A stretch of 64,000 nt of DNA, from assembly GCF_002994745.2 (NCBI RefSeq), contig NC_037092.1:15181501-15245500 (forward strand), written 5' to 3'. How positions within the stretch are numbered: the stretch's first letter is position 1; each line of letters begins with the position of its first letter. The DNA comes from Rosa chinensis (taxonomy: Eukaryota; Streptophyta; Magnoliopsida; Rosales; Rosaceae). A program made the position numbers and the translations under genes. Positions 9,530 through 19,986 of the stretch are shown here, piece after piece. The notes below the pieces were generated by a model. That model ran no database searches, was not told the DNA's origin, and worked only from the letters and a program-made list of their open reading frames with translations.

Positions 9530-12500
9530 GTAAGTAAACCCTAATTCTCTAAACCCTAATCTAATATGATTCCTTGATTTTTTCAATCTGATTTTGGTTG
9601 TTTTGGTTTTCTAATCAAGGGATAAGGGTGAGTTGTTGTCAACTGGGGATGAAGGGGATTAGATGAGAAAGGAAAAAAGAAGAAGAAGAAGGAACAAGGA
9701 CAACGAACAGAGGAGGAGAAAGGGAGAGAAGAAAAGAAGAAGAAGAAGATGGGAAGGGAGAAAGAGATAGAGATTTTGGGCTCGATGATGAGTCGGTCTT
9801 ATGGAGAGTTTCTGTTCTAAAATAGGATTTTGGTCTAGGAGTTTCGGGTACTGCAACTAGGAAGATCTAGATGTGAGAATTTGATCTTATGATCATGGAA
9901 TTTCACCATCCAAATTCCAGATGTTGAAGAATTGAAAGAAGTTGGTTGGGCAGAACTTCTAGAGCCTTGTTTTCATTCTAGTTCTGGTCCTGTTTAGGAT
10001 TTGAGGTGAGTGACTTCTTTACTTTACAATTTTACTTGATTTCTATATTGCTCTATTGGTTTATGCTTTGATTTCTATAATGTTGGGTATTTATTGTCAT
10101 GTGAAGAAAGCTTGTCAAAAATTCATACAGATTGAAACTTTCACATGAGGGTTTCTATACTAGTGTAGCTGCTAAAGTCTCCAGCTCCAATGGTGCTCAA
10201 CCAAGCAAAGTAAAGCTCTTGAATTTTTAACCCTTGTTTTATTTTTCTTGTGGAAAATGCACTTGGTATTTTGTTTCATGGATTTTTAGCTATCGATTAT
10301 GCTGAACTAGAAGTTAGTATTCTGTGACAGGGCACAGATTTTTGGATGGCCACAGAAGAATTTAGTTGCTTCGATTCCTCTAAGAAAGGATGATGATGTA
10401 GAAAGCCAGATTGGAGCAGGGTGTCTTAATGTGAAGGTCATATCAATGGTTCACCACACCCGAGGAGAGTTGAAATGATCTCCAACCTATTGTAGCTATG
10501 TGTAACTATTGTTGGCTTTGAAAAAAAATGTTCAGCCTCGTTATGATGGGTAATTTCTCTTCTAACTCACCGTTGTTCTTTCAACGTACAACCATAATTC
10601 TTTCCAATCTGTCTATCTCTTTACTATTTCTGGCATGATATTACTTTTTGGGATTGGAATCATGCATGTCAAAGAAGTAAAGGATAAGTGCTTAAGAAAA
10701 GAAGTTTTGCAAAGATATTTACCTCAACAATAAATTGTTAGCACATTAGTTTAATTTGAATATCGGAACTGGAAAGGAATGAAAAGAGTTGGGAGTTGCT
10801 TGTTGTCTTAGGACATTAGGGATCCAGGAATTTGAATCTGAGTAGCGTACGAAATATTAGGTTAGGATTAATCCAAACTTCCAACATTAATTTGATCTTT
10901 CTAGAGATGTCTTTGGTTCAAAAATGAGGAAAGACAATGACTAGACATGACAGTGACTGGGTACAAAGTTGCAAGTTCATTTGGTTGCAAAGTGCATTTA
11001 AGGTAAATTGTAAATCTTATATTTTCTGTAGTTATATTATCCTTAGATTATTGTGAATTGTTATTACACAAGTATTTTCTATTACTCACAGACTAATAAT
11101 TATAATCATAGGCAACCAAATTCATCAAATGGGGCTACAAATATCAGGTACAAACTTTTCAATCCATACAGTTCAAGAGACCAGGTACCAATTCTTACTG
11201 TTTCTCATTCCAGCAAATACAGCATATTATGCTTGAACAAACAACCATAAAAAATGAACCCTACTAAATCTAAGCCAAGCCAATAGAGACTAGAGAAAGA
11301 CAACATAGAATTGAATTCAAGAAAAAACAATAACTATATTGACAAAAATTTCAGCAATCCCTGTTCTTTCAATCTGTGTTTTTGTGTATTGATATATTGA
11401 ATTCATTGTCAATAACCAACAACAATCTTCTGTTACTAAAGCTTTACTAAAAGCTTGGCCACTCAGTACTTTTGTTTACGAAAGTTTGATGTGAAGCTAT
11501 CATAGTTTACTTAAGAGTTTTCTATTCGAATCTAATCACTTTTTAGTCTTTTTCACCTTGATTTCTTTTAAAAAATTTGATCTCAAACAGATAAAATTCC
11601 ATTTGTTTCCACCCAAAATTTGTTTATAGGTCAGTTTGTGTTCGACCTTTCTTATTTCCAATTAAAGTAAATGAATTGCATAGAAGAGTTTGCATATTTA
11701 GTAAAGCTTCACTAAAATGTTTAGGAAGCTATCATAGTTTCCTTACAGTTTTGTTCTGCAACTACATTCACGTTAGTCATCAATCATCTGATATAATCTC
11801 ATCGTTTTTACAGTTCCTTGTTTTAGTCTCATCATCTTCTCTTCCCTTTTCAAATCTCATCTCCTATATTTGATATAGAACTTGAAATTTTACTTCTTTC
11901 GTTTGTCCTAACATTAGCAAATGATTGATCAGATAATGATGGTTTGTACTTTAATGTGATCGACAATTGTTTGGTAGCTACTTTCCACCTAAATAACCTA
12001 AATATTTGTTTATCATTCTCCTATTGCTTCATTTGGTTTTTGCATAACGTGTTGAATTATATCAGATTTGCTATTCTTTCAATTGGAAAATGCTTTTTTC
12101 CCAATTGCTACTTCTCACAGCTTCTGTTTGTTCTGGTGTACACATACAGAGAGACTGAAAGCGAAAAAGAAGTGATTGCTCTGCATCTGAGTTTGAGTTT
12201 TTTTTGGTTTGGTTGGTGAAATTTGAAGTTTAGTGATCTTGTTGGAAAGCGGTCTGCAAGCAGAAGAGGTAATTGTTTGTAGTCACTGATTGCTACACAT
12301 AAAATTCTTCTTCTTTCTTAATCTGCTGTTTGAGTTGGAATGTCGTAACTTCAAAATCATTAGCATTATCTATATTTCACTTATAGACTAAACATTAGTT
12401 TCTTAGTTACATCAATCATACATATTCACTCACTAATTCATCAACTTTGATTACTTTCTTCTCTTTTTTATGCTGATATTAATCATAGTACCTGCTTTCA

Positions 12501-14150
12501 GAAACAATTAATTCTTGGCATTTTCAGCCAGAACATATCAAACTCCAGTCCTGGGGGAAGATACGAAGTGCTTCTCTACAGAAGGTCCGAATGGTTTTGC
12601 ATCCAATTTTGTTTTCATTGACTTCCAACATCCATTTCTTTTTGTCTTTGCCTCAAAATAAGGCTGAGGTATAGAGTACAGAAAGTTGTGACAAAAGGCT
12701 TTTGATGTGCCATGAAGTGAAGATCCAATCTAAGTCCCACAAGCAGAATTTGCAGAAACAATACAAGAAGCTTGCAACGAAGTTTAAGCAAAGGTAAACC
12801 ACAATCCAGTGCAACATAAATCATATATCAACTCATGTAACGCATCACACTTTACGAAGTACTCTTTACGCCTGTAACTAATATGTATGTCAATCATGAT
12901 ATCTTTTCCTTCATATCATTCTTTAGATGAACATTACTTTCCTAAAGTCAACAGCGAATCCATCCAAATCACCCTATGATTGTCAAAACAGAAAATACTA
13001 ACATTCATCGAGAGAATGATACGGAGGAAAAGATACAGCAATTGATGCATCTATGTTACATTCAGTAAATAAATCTAAGAAAACTCATTACTGTTTGCTT
13101 CCTTCTTCTTGTTTCCTGTTTCTCTTTTGCTCTCTTTTTCCTGTTTCTTTCTGCTTTCTTTTTCCTTTTTCCTGTTTCTTTTTTGCTTTCTTTTTCCTTT
13201 ATTGAATCTATCTTCCTCATTAATTCTTTCTTTCGTTGCTTTACATCTGATCCTGAGGTGGACCAACTGAGCGCAACTCTATATTCTACAACTCCACCAC
13301 CACGAAGAAACTGGTAACTATACATGACTTTTTCTTTCTTCATCCTCTGGTCCTCAAACGATCACTCATTAATTCTTTCTTTTGTTATTTTATATGTTAT
13401 CCCGAGGTCAACCAACTGAAACCAACTCTCTCTTATCATCTTCAAAATTAATATCAACAAAAAGGTAAATATAAAATTGCTCTTATTCTGATTTACTTTC
13501 TTATTATCTTCTCCAATCATACTGATTCAATTACATTTTATGCTAGCACCAATCAACGGTTAGAAAAGAATGACAGCCTGTAATTCAGAAACACTTCTCA
13601 GGTATATCTATACCATGAACACAATTTAAGATAATTTTCCACTATTTTCAACTGTTAACTGTCTTTCAATTAAATCATTAGAAATATTCATGTATAATAT
13701 AAACAATAATTGATACATTGCTGAGAATAATGATAACATTGATTTCTACCATGGTTTTTTGTTTTTAATGAGCACTAAGAACATCGGCTTTCAATCATTT
13801 TGCTCAATGCCTTTGCCAAAAAAAATTTGTGCCCTGTGACTTGTATTTCATGTGTTTAGCCCAATGGTAACTGAACTAATGTTGGTTGATGTTGTCATAG
13901 AAAAGTAATCCTCACTTAGGAAGCAGAGATCTAGCAGGGCAGAAATGGTTAGGAAGCAGAGACGATATATAGAGTTTGCAGAAGGCAAGCAGAAAACAAA
14001 TAGTGAAGTCTTTGACCATTGCACAATAGATACACTACTGATTTCTCATGGGACAAGTACACTCTTCATGAAGGACCTTTTGAGGAGGTTGGAGCAACGA
14101 GCTGAAACTTTTATCAATGGGGTAGATTAGTTTATGCTACTGTTAACAAA
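9530..14150 (+). other. CACTA interior: captured, mostly unrecognised sequence
   Basis: No long reading frame occurs here. Exon-like pieces with consensus borders are visible. About 10330-10437 follows an acceptor (GTGACAG at about 10331) and reads IFGWPQKNLVASIPLRKDDDVESQ in one frame, ending before a possible donor. About 10150-10210 reads YTSVAAKVSSSNGAQPSK before GTAAAG. I cannot name the source genes. 12530-12800 and 13940-14130 contain similar short open segments. Poly-pyrimidine tracts at 13085-13205 give spurious Lys/Glu-rich frames on the minus strand. Confidence 0.35.
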
Positions 14151-17001
14151 CCGTATTTCATGGTTTGAGTATGACTTTCATCACTGGGATATATGATGAT
14201 ACATTGGAAGTTATATGTCTTTTTAAATAATATCAAACAATAGAAAGTTACCAACAACTATGGTTTGAAATAAGTACACACAACAGAAAGATCAAAGATA
14301 CTTCAAGCATCTACACATTCAAAGGACATTTAAATGTCCTTTTACAACAAGAGAGACAATAGATAACTAATAGTGGATGTTGTTTCAATAAAGTTCACAC
14401 AACAGATTTGGCAAAGAAACATGGAAATTCTACACATTCAGACGACATTTTATTGTCATCTCTCATTAAAACACACAATAGATTATTTGTAAAGTATGTT
14501 TCTAGAGTTTGACAACAACAACATTTGACTGTCGTTCTATTTGATATCTAACCACATATACTTACAATTTGTGCATATTTAAGCACATTCAGACGACAGA
14601 TTTTTTTTAGGTGTCTGTCGTCTGAGTGAACTTCTGACGTCGGGCTTTACCCGTCGTCTGAACGTCAATCAGATATCAGCTTAATAGACGATAGATTTTC
14701 TTCATATCAGACGATAGTCAATGTCTGTCGTCTGATGGGTTTGTTGGCATAGTGAAGCTAGACAAGGAAGGAAGATCGGCAGCCTGATCAAACGAACTCC
14801 AAATGAGTTGAAACTTTCCAGATCCATTCCAGACATCCTAAGGATCATTTATTATAAAGTGTAAAAGAGCTAATTCGAAGTGTAAGACCTTCAAAAATTG
14901 GACCGATCTTTCTGACTAAAAGATGAAAACGGTAAAGCCGGACCTGTACTGATTTCGGTAGCATTTCCACCCAAACCACAGTGAATTAAGCTCTGAAATT
15001 TTACCAGGATGATCTACACTTATCAAGAAACATTTGGTATGAAGAAGTCGAAGGCCAATTCCAAAGTCTCAGTGGAGATTCAATTGAAGGAAACTTCAGA
15101 AGCAGAAAACAAAGTCAAAACATGACAGTTTGACCTAGAACCTTCTTTGGACGGATTTCTTGTGCATTTTTGGAAGGTCTATCATGCTGAAATTATCAAG
15201 GAGAGCCCTAGAAGAATCCTACAAGACTATGACAAGATTAATCAATCATATTATCTTTTGGATAATAGGCATCCCTTGCACACTTTTTCTCCTATGCTTG
15301 TCACCTTGACTTTGGTGAGCCAAAGCCACTCTAACACCCTTCATTTTCATGCTTCCCATGCATAATAAAGAGAACTAGCTGCTCCTCTCTTCTCCCTTAG
15401 CCATATTTTTCTACTCTATTCTCTTCAATAGCTCATCATTACTTCCTCTTATCACTCCATCTCTTCCATACTCTTTTCCCCTTATTTTTAGGATCTATTA
15501 CCACTCTCATACTCTACCTCTATGCTTCTTACAATGCTTGAGCTGCTCCCTTTTGCTTCCATTCATCATTTTACTCCTATCTCTCTCTTCTCTATATAAG
15601 CATCACTCCATCACACTCTTAAAGCATCACCCATTCCACCCCATTACATCTTCTTTCTCTCTTCATCTCCTTCACAAAACCACCATCTCCACCTCCCAAA
15701 ATCCAAAACCCATAATATCCATACTCCTCAACCTCCATCACCATCACCATTAGTACTCCATCACTACCACTCAAAGTTGGCCAAAGGAGCATCATATCTT
15801 CATCACTATTCCATTCATCATCACCATCAAGAAGCTTATCATCCATCCATTCCACCATCAAGGAAGATTCAAGGAGCATTGAAGGAGGAAAACAAATGAG
15901 GAACTAGGCCATTGATTTGTCAAGTTCAACTAGTTCATTCTTTCCTTAACTCTTTGATTTACCTTGATGTACTTTATAGATTTGATGCCAATTTGTATGA
16001 TTATGAGTGAGTAGTTACTTTGTTAGAGCTAGGGTTGAAAGCCCTAGCCAAACTTGTATGAATTGATGTTTTAATTGACATTTGATGTTATTTATGATTT
16101 TCATCTTCATATGCTAATTCAAGAAGCGAATGCATTCATTCAAACTTAACTATTTTGGATGTGTTGTGTTTGTCATCTCATGAAAAAGTGTTTAGGGAGT
16201 AGTTAACCTTAAGCATTGATAGCATGATAGCATCCTCTATGTGCATTGAAGGTTGTGAGTTAAAATCACCAAGATCTAGGATTGGTTTGCTTGCATGATT
16301 ATCTAAACTCAAAGCTTTATGCATCTAGGAACAATGAATTGAGACTTAACCAGTAATAGGATTTGTTCTTAGGTAGTTAATTCTAGACTTATCCGGTTGG
16401 AATTGATACCATTAAAGGAGTTTAAGCCTTTGTAGTCTTATCCGGATGCAAAGAGGGAAATTGGGAAATTAGAATAGCATCACTTGTGTTTGAACTTCAA
16501 TACTTGCAAGGGAGGTTAGTGGTAGACAATCCAACTCCTAACTTCATCCATTATATTACTAGTTTAGTTTACATTTGAGCATTTATTTTAATTTTGTTCA
16601 CCACTCTATCCAACAAATAATTTAACTATCACCACAATGCACATACTCACCATGAGCCTAAATTTCCTTGTGAATTTAGGTTTGTGATTGTACATTTGCA
16701 TATTCTAACTCTCCTTAGGTTAACACCCTAGCTAGTGAAAGAAATCCAATCCTCGTGGGTTCGATAACCTTTCTTAAATCCATATACTATTACTTGTACC
16801 TCTTATACTTGAGGGTGGCTATTTGGCTAACATTGAACCCATTCAAGTTCATCTTCTTAAACCCAGCAAACCATTATGATGCTATCTTTCTCTCTCTAGA
16901 GTTCCAATCAATTGATATAAACTTAAAAAACAACAAAAGAAGAAATGGTAGAGGAAGAAGATGAATTGGAAATGGTCTTCATGAATTTAGAGAAGAGAGA
17001 T

Positions 17002-17448
17002 TCATGTTGGTAACACTTGAACCCAACAGTTCTTCATCTTCATGTTCTTGAACCCAGCAGAAAAAAATCTGGCCTCGACTTCAATCTTGGCCTTGACTTC
17101 TGAGGGCAAAGTTTGCTCAATTGATTCTTTTGATCTTATCTCCACATCCAACCCCAAGGACTTGAGGACACTAACAAATTCAGAGTCCAACACTTCCTTC
17201 AATTCCAAAACCTTCCCCTTTAGGCTATCATCCAAATTATCAAGGCTAGACACCCCCAGCATCAAGGTTAGACACAAAAACAAACATTCGAGATTCAAAG
17301 GAAGGACAAGAAAACAACTAGATTGCAACACTTGAACCCAGAAATTCATCATATTTATGTTCTTGAACCCGGCTAAAAAGCAAAAGAAGAAAATTTCAAC
17401 AATCCTTGATTCATTCATGTTCTTGAACCCAGCACGAATTTCTAACAC
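17002..17448 (-). other. open frame of unknown origin with repeated GGGTTCAAGAACAT motif
   Basis: The minus-strand frame of 148 codons has AGFKNM-type peptides near both ends and FWVQVL/NCWVQVL between them. These derive from DNA copies of CTGGGTTCAAGAACATGAA at about 17420, 17360 and 17045. A related copy lies near 16850. Between them is a charged segment (SLKGKVLELKEVLDSEFVSVLKSLGLDVEIRSKESIEQ) that could form helices but matches no family I know. The frame directly follows the ribose-5-phosphate isomerase fragment on the same strand. It may be a second captured piece; coding status is doubtful. Confidence 0.3.
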
Positions 17449-17852
17449 ACGCCCTCCACCATTTTCTCTCTCAAGAGGTACCCGCAGCAGCCTTTGACTA
17501 GGTTTAGGTGGGGGTCCACCTCGTCGGCATCGTCAATAGCGAGATCGAGGATCGGGTAGTCATCGAGGTTGGATAATGGAATTCTAAGAGAGATGACTTG
17601 TTGGTGGGTGTTCTCGGAAATTCCGATGATGTTGTGAACTTTTCCAGGTTGTAAAAGCTCGCTTAAGCGATCCACGGTGTGTTTGACGATGGAGCCGGAG
17701 CCGAGGTGAAAGATCATGCCGGACTCGACGACCTTGTAGGCGGTGATTTTCTTCAACTCGTCTTGGGTCAGAATTGAAGAGCTGAAACCAGAAATTGGGA
17801 ACGAGAGGAGGCAAGAAAAGGGTCTTACTAGTTTGATCCATTTGTGCATCAC
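17442..17852 (-). pseudogene. ribose-5-phosphate isomerase A fragment (captured)
   Basis: The frame reads ILTQDELKKITAYKVVESGMIFHLGSGSIVKHTVDRLSELL, later IPLSNLDDYPILDLAIDDADEVDPHLNLVKGCCGYLLREKMVEGVC, then stops. This matches the first half of plant ribose-5-phosphate isomerase (pentose phosphate pathway, ribose 5-phosphate to ribulose 5-phosphate). The LGTGS phosphate loop is LGSGS. The DGADEVD catalytic motif has become DDADEVD and GRGGSLLREK has become GCCGYLLREK. About three residues are missing before SGM, and the C-terminal half is absent. It is therefore a dead fragment. It lies inside the MULE bounded by 8266 and 18444, close to the right inverted repeat. Confidence 0.85.
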
Positions 17853-18129
17853 TAAAACTCTTGGTCAGATCAAAAGAAAAAGTTGAAGAGAGGAAGTTGA
17901 AGGGAGGGGGACTGCGCGAGAGTGCAGAGGAAGAAGACGAAAGGTGGAGAGGATAAAAAAAGAAGTAAATAGGTATATATTATTAATAACTAACAAGGCC
18001 CACCCACTATATGTGTGGAGAGAAGTTAAAGGTAGTGGAAAAAATTCTCGTATGACTACCACATTTTCTACTTTTTTTAATCCTTTTATTTTCTATTTTA
18101 CAATTTACCATATTATCCTTATTGATTAA

Positions 18130-18222
18130 TTATATTTCATAATTTTTTAATATATAAAGGTTAAATTAATAAAAAATTTCAGTTTTGGAGAGCAAGCTCT
18201 CTTCTCTTAATAATAGTATAGA
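18130..18222 (-). other. possible Helitron 5' terminus
   Basis: Read on the minus strand from 18222, the sequence starts TCTATACTATTATTAAGAG and is preceded by A. This is the form of many plant Helitron 5' ends. A small perfect palindrome, GAGAGC AA GCTCTC, follows at about 18188-18201. If real, a Helitron running leftward could be what brought the ribose-5-phosphate isomerase piece into the MULE. No matching CTRR end was identified. Confidence 0.3.
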
Positions 18223-18239
18223 TAAGTAAAATGTCAAAT

Positions 18240-18444
18240 AAAGGGTAAATCAGTCTTTTTGCCCTCATTTTGCGACTCACGTACGTCACACGTTGTAAAA
18301 TTAACTGCTCCGTGACGGAAAATGGCTGCGGGTATGACAGAGATATGAAAAATTGAGTCTGGGTATTACTTTGATAACTTTGTAAGTTCGGGTATCATAT
18401 TGTCAGTCACCTAAGTCTTTAGACACTGTTGGTGCAAAAAACTC
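18240..18444 (+). repeat. right terminal inverted repeat of the nested MULE
   Basis: Inverted partner of 8266-8478, ending at the 9-bp duplication ATCCTAGCA (18445-18453). Confidence 0.8.
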
Positions 18445-18599
18445 ATCCTAGCATCCATAAAGATTGGAACATATTTACTGCAGAACATCTCAATAATCAT
18501 ATAATTTTTTTTTTTTTTCAATTAGGAAGACTTTTTTTTAACAATTAGGAAGACTTAAGGTAAGCAAAGTTCTATAAACTGATATCTTCTTGACCATCA

Positions 18600-18942
18600 A
18601 GTATTATCAGCTAGATGTTTTTGTTTTGTTTGGCTACGGCTAGTTTGAGGCCTAAACAAGTAAACAAAATCAAGCGAACCATTTTATCATGATCGGTTTT
18701 GTACCTATATCAAAATGAACCGAAGTAAATTTATCCACCCCTACTCAGCCCAACCGCTTCTTTTGGGCCGTTTAAATTATCCCTTGATCTTATTTAGTTC
18801 AGGTTATGGCCCAACAAAGCTTAGATACGGATGGTGCTTTAGTCTTCAACAATGGACTGGACTCTGGATTGGTTGATGCTGTCCATTTTTACCCAATCTG
18901 AAGAGGCAAATTCACCAGAGAGATTTTTGAGTATTATCTACT
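18600..18942 (+). repeat. duplicated ZIP upstream region, copy A
   Basis: The stretch matches 48300-48540 (copy B) and, more weakly, 55700-55750 (copy C). Shared landmarks are GATCGGTTTTGTACC-like, TATGGCCCAACAAAGCTT, ATACGGATGG and TGAAGAGGCAAATTCA. It is cut by the copia element at 18943, and its continuation resumes at 25294. This shows that the ZIP pseudogene at 25462 once sat directly behind it. Confidence 0.7.
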
Positions 18943-19161
18943 TGTTCAAGTAAAACCCTAGTTTGTGTTTGGCCCAAACTCTAGGTTACTTGCTCTAGTG
19001 GTAATAGGGTTAAATTAGAAGGATTTAGATTCCTATTCAATGTACGATTACTTTCCTTGTATAATTGAGATTCTATGCATTGTAATCCTCTATATAAAGA
19101 GACCCCTATTATCAATGAGAATACACAGCAAATTCCTCTCAAATTCAGTTTCTCTACAACA
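18943..19161 (+). repeat. left LTR of copia element 1
   Basis: 219 bp, TG...CA ends, with TATATAAA at about 19091. It is about 97 percent identical to 25075-25293 by direct reading. The identity puts insertion fairly recently, yet the interior is full of stops. Confidence 0.95.
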
Positions 19162-19986
19162 CGTTATCAGCACGAGCCCTAACCCGAGCCTTAAAAACAA
19201 AAAACTCGAAAACTCTTCTCACCAATACTGCCGCAAGCTCCTAGTCCTTGTTAGCCATGCCCTATGCTGCCCCTGCAGCCCTTGCGCACCGTGTGACGCC
19301 TACTGCCCTTGCAGCATTGCCACACGCTCATTTCTGTGCAGATCAGTCTGCTTTCACGTGCCGAAACATCTTGTTCGGAACCTCTAATCAAAATACTTTC
19401 TTCATCAAAGTTGTTCACGTCTATCTCTTCTATCTAACCTCCAAATTTAAGCCCTATTGGAGTCGTTTTGAGACCTGTACAATAATCAGAGTGGGACCTG
19501 TTCAAAAGCGAATTTGCTCCGAATTTCAACAAGTTTGATTCGCCTAGGACTGAAGCTCGTCTGCAATCCTACAACGAGGATCGAATACGCTATGCAATCC
19601 TAAAAGGTATGGTTTACTAAAAGTTTCCGTTTTTGAAGTTTTTTATTCTTTTTCGCTTCTTTTTCTCGAGGACTTGCAACCTCCCTTCTTCTACCCTCCT
19701 TTCTTTATCATAGGGGAGACCAAATTAAGCTGAACTGTGGGGGTTCGTGCTCACTCCAAGTTTGGAGCTTGTAGAGTTCTCCAAACTTAGAGTTTGTTGA
19801 GATAAAACGATCGACCTCAAACATCTTTCGATCTAATCCAACCCCTCTTGGAATCGAATTTCTTGGAAGCGACTACGCCCGGAAATTCCTAATTTCTTGG
19901 AAGCGACTACGCTTAGAAATTTTATTTGTTTTCTTGGTAGCCTTTTTTGCTCCGAAAGTAACCCTAATTTCTTGTTCACTTTCAGG

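Larger units (their letters stand above)
8884..14754. mobile_element. complete CACTA transposon, 5871 bp, TSD AAG
   Basis: The left end is CACTATGCCAATAACCTCAT and the right end, inverted, is CACTATGCCAACAAACCCAT. Both run into TCAGACGACAG subterminal repeats in both orientations (8901-9145 and 14430-14735). The 3-bp duplication AAG flanks it exactly (8881-8883 and 14755-14757), as expected for CACTA elements. No CACTA transposase motif was found, so it is non-autonomous. It carries a casein kinase 2 alpha first exon on the plus strand plus other unexplained segments. It is inserted in a probable solo LTR, itself inside a MULE. Confidence 0.9.
8629..16865. mobile_element. probable solo LTR (about 2.36 kb) split by a CACTA element
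   Basis: If the CACTA element at 8884-14754 and its duplicated AAG are removed, the flanks join into about 2.36 kb that starts TGTTGATG and ends in CA. It is bounded by GCAAA on both sides (8624-8628 and 16866-16870); the identity extends to CCCAGCAAA. Near the right end is a TCCTCGTGGGTTCGATAACC block of the sort seen near the 3' end of long plant LTRs. No retrotransposon protein is present. The 9-base rather than 5-base flank identity leaves the exact type open. Between 14758 and 16860 I see no genes, only CT-rich and A/T-rich sequence. Confidence 0.5.
8266..18444. mobile_element. nested MULE (Pack-MULE) with near-perfect 9-bp TSD
   Basis: Two inverted copies of an about 205-215 bp sequence (8266-8478 and 18240-18444) begin at their outer edges GGGTTTTTTGCACCAACAG and, inverted, GAGTTTTTTGCACCAACAG. 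The 9 bases outside are ATCCTGGCA (8257-8265) on the left and ATCCTAGCA (18445-18453) on the right, eight of nine identical. Long inverted repeats and a 9-bp duplication are diagnostic of Mutator-like elements. The element holds a ribose-5-phosphate isomerase fragment and no transposase. A probable solo LTR and a CACTA element inserted later; without them the element would have been roughly 2 kb. So it is a non-autonomous Pack-MULE that became a host for later insertions. Confidence 0.8.

Noticed and set aside
9659..9856. Leu-rich hydrophobic minus-strand frame
   Set aside because: It is the complement of a GAA/AAG-rich purine tract following the captured CK2 exon; composition explains the hydrophobicity.
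13062..13343. Lys/Glu-rich minus-strand frame
   Set aside because: A product of the poly-pyrimidine tract on the plus strand inside the CACTA element; low complexity, no splice or promoter context.
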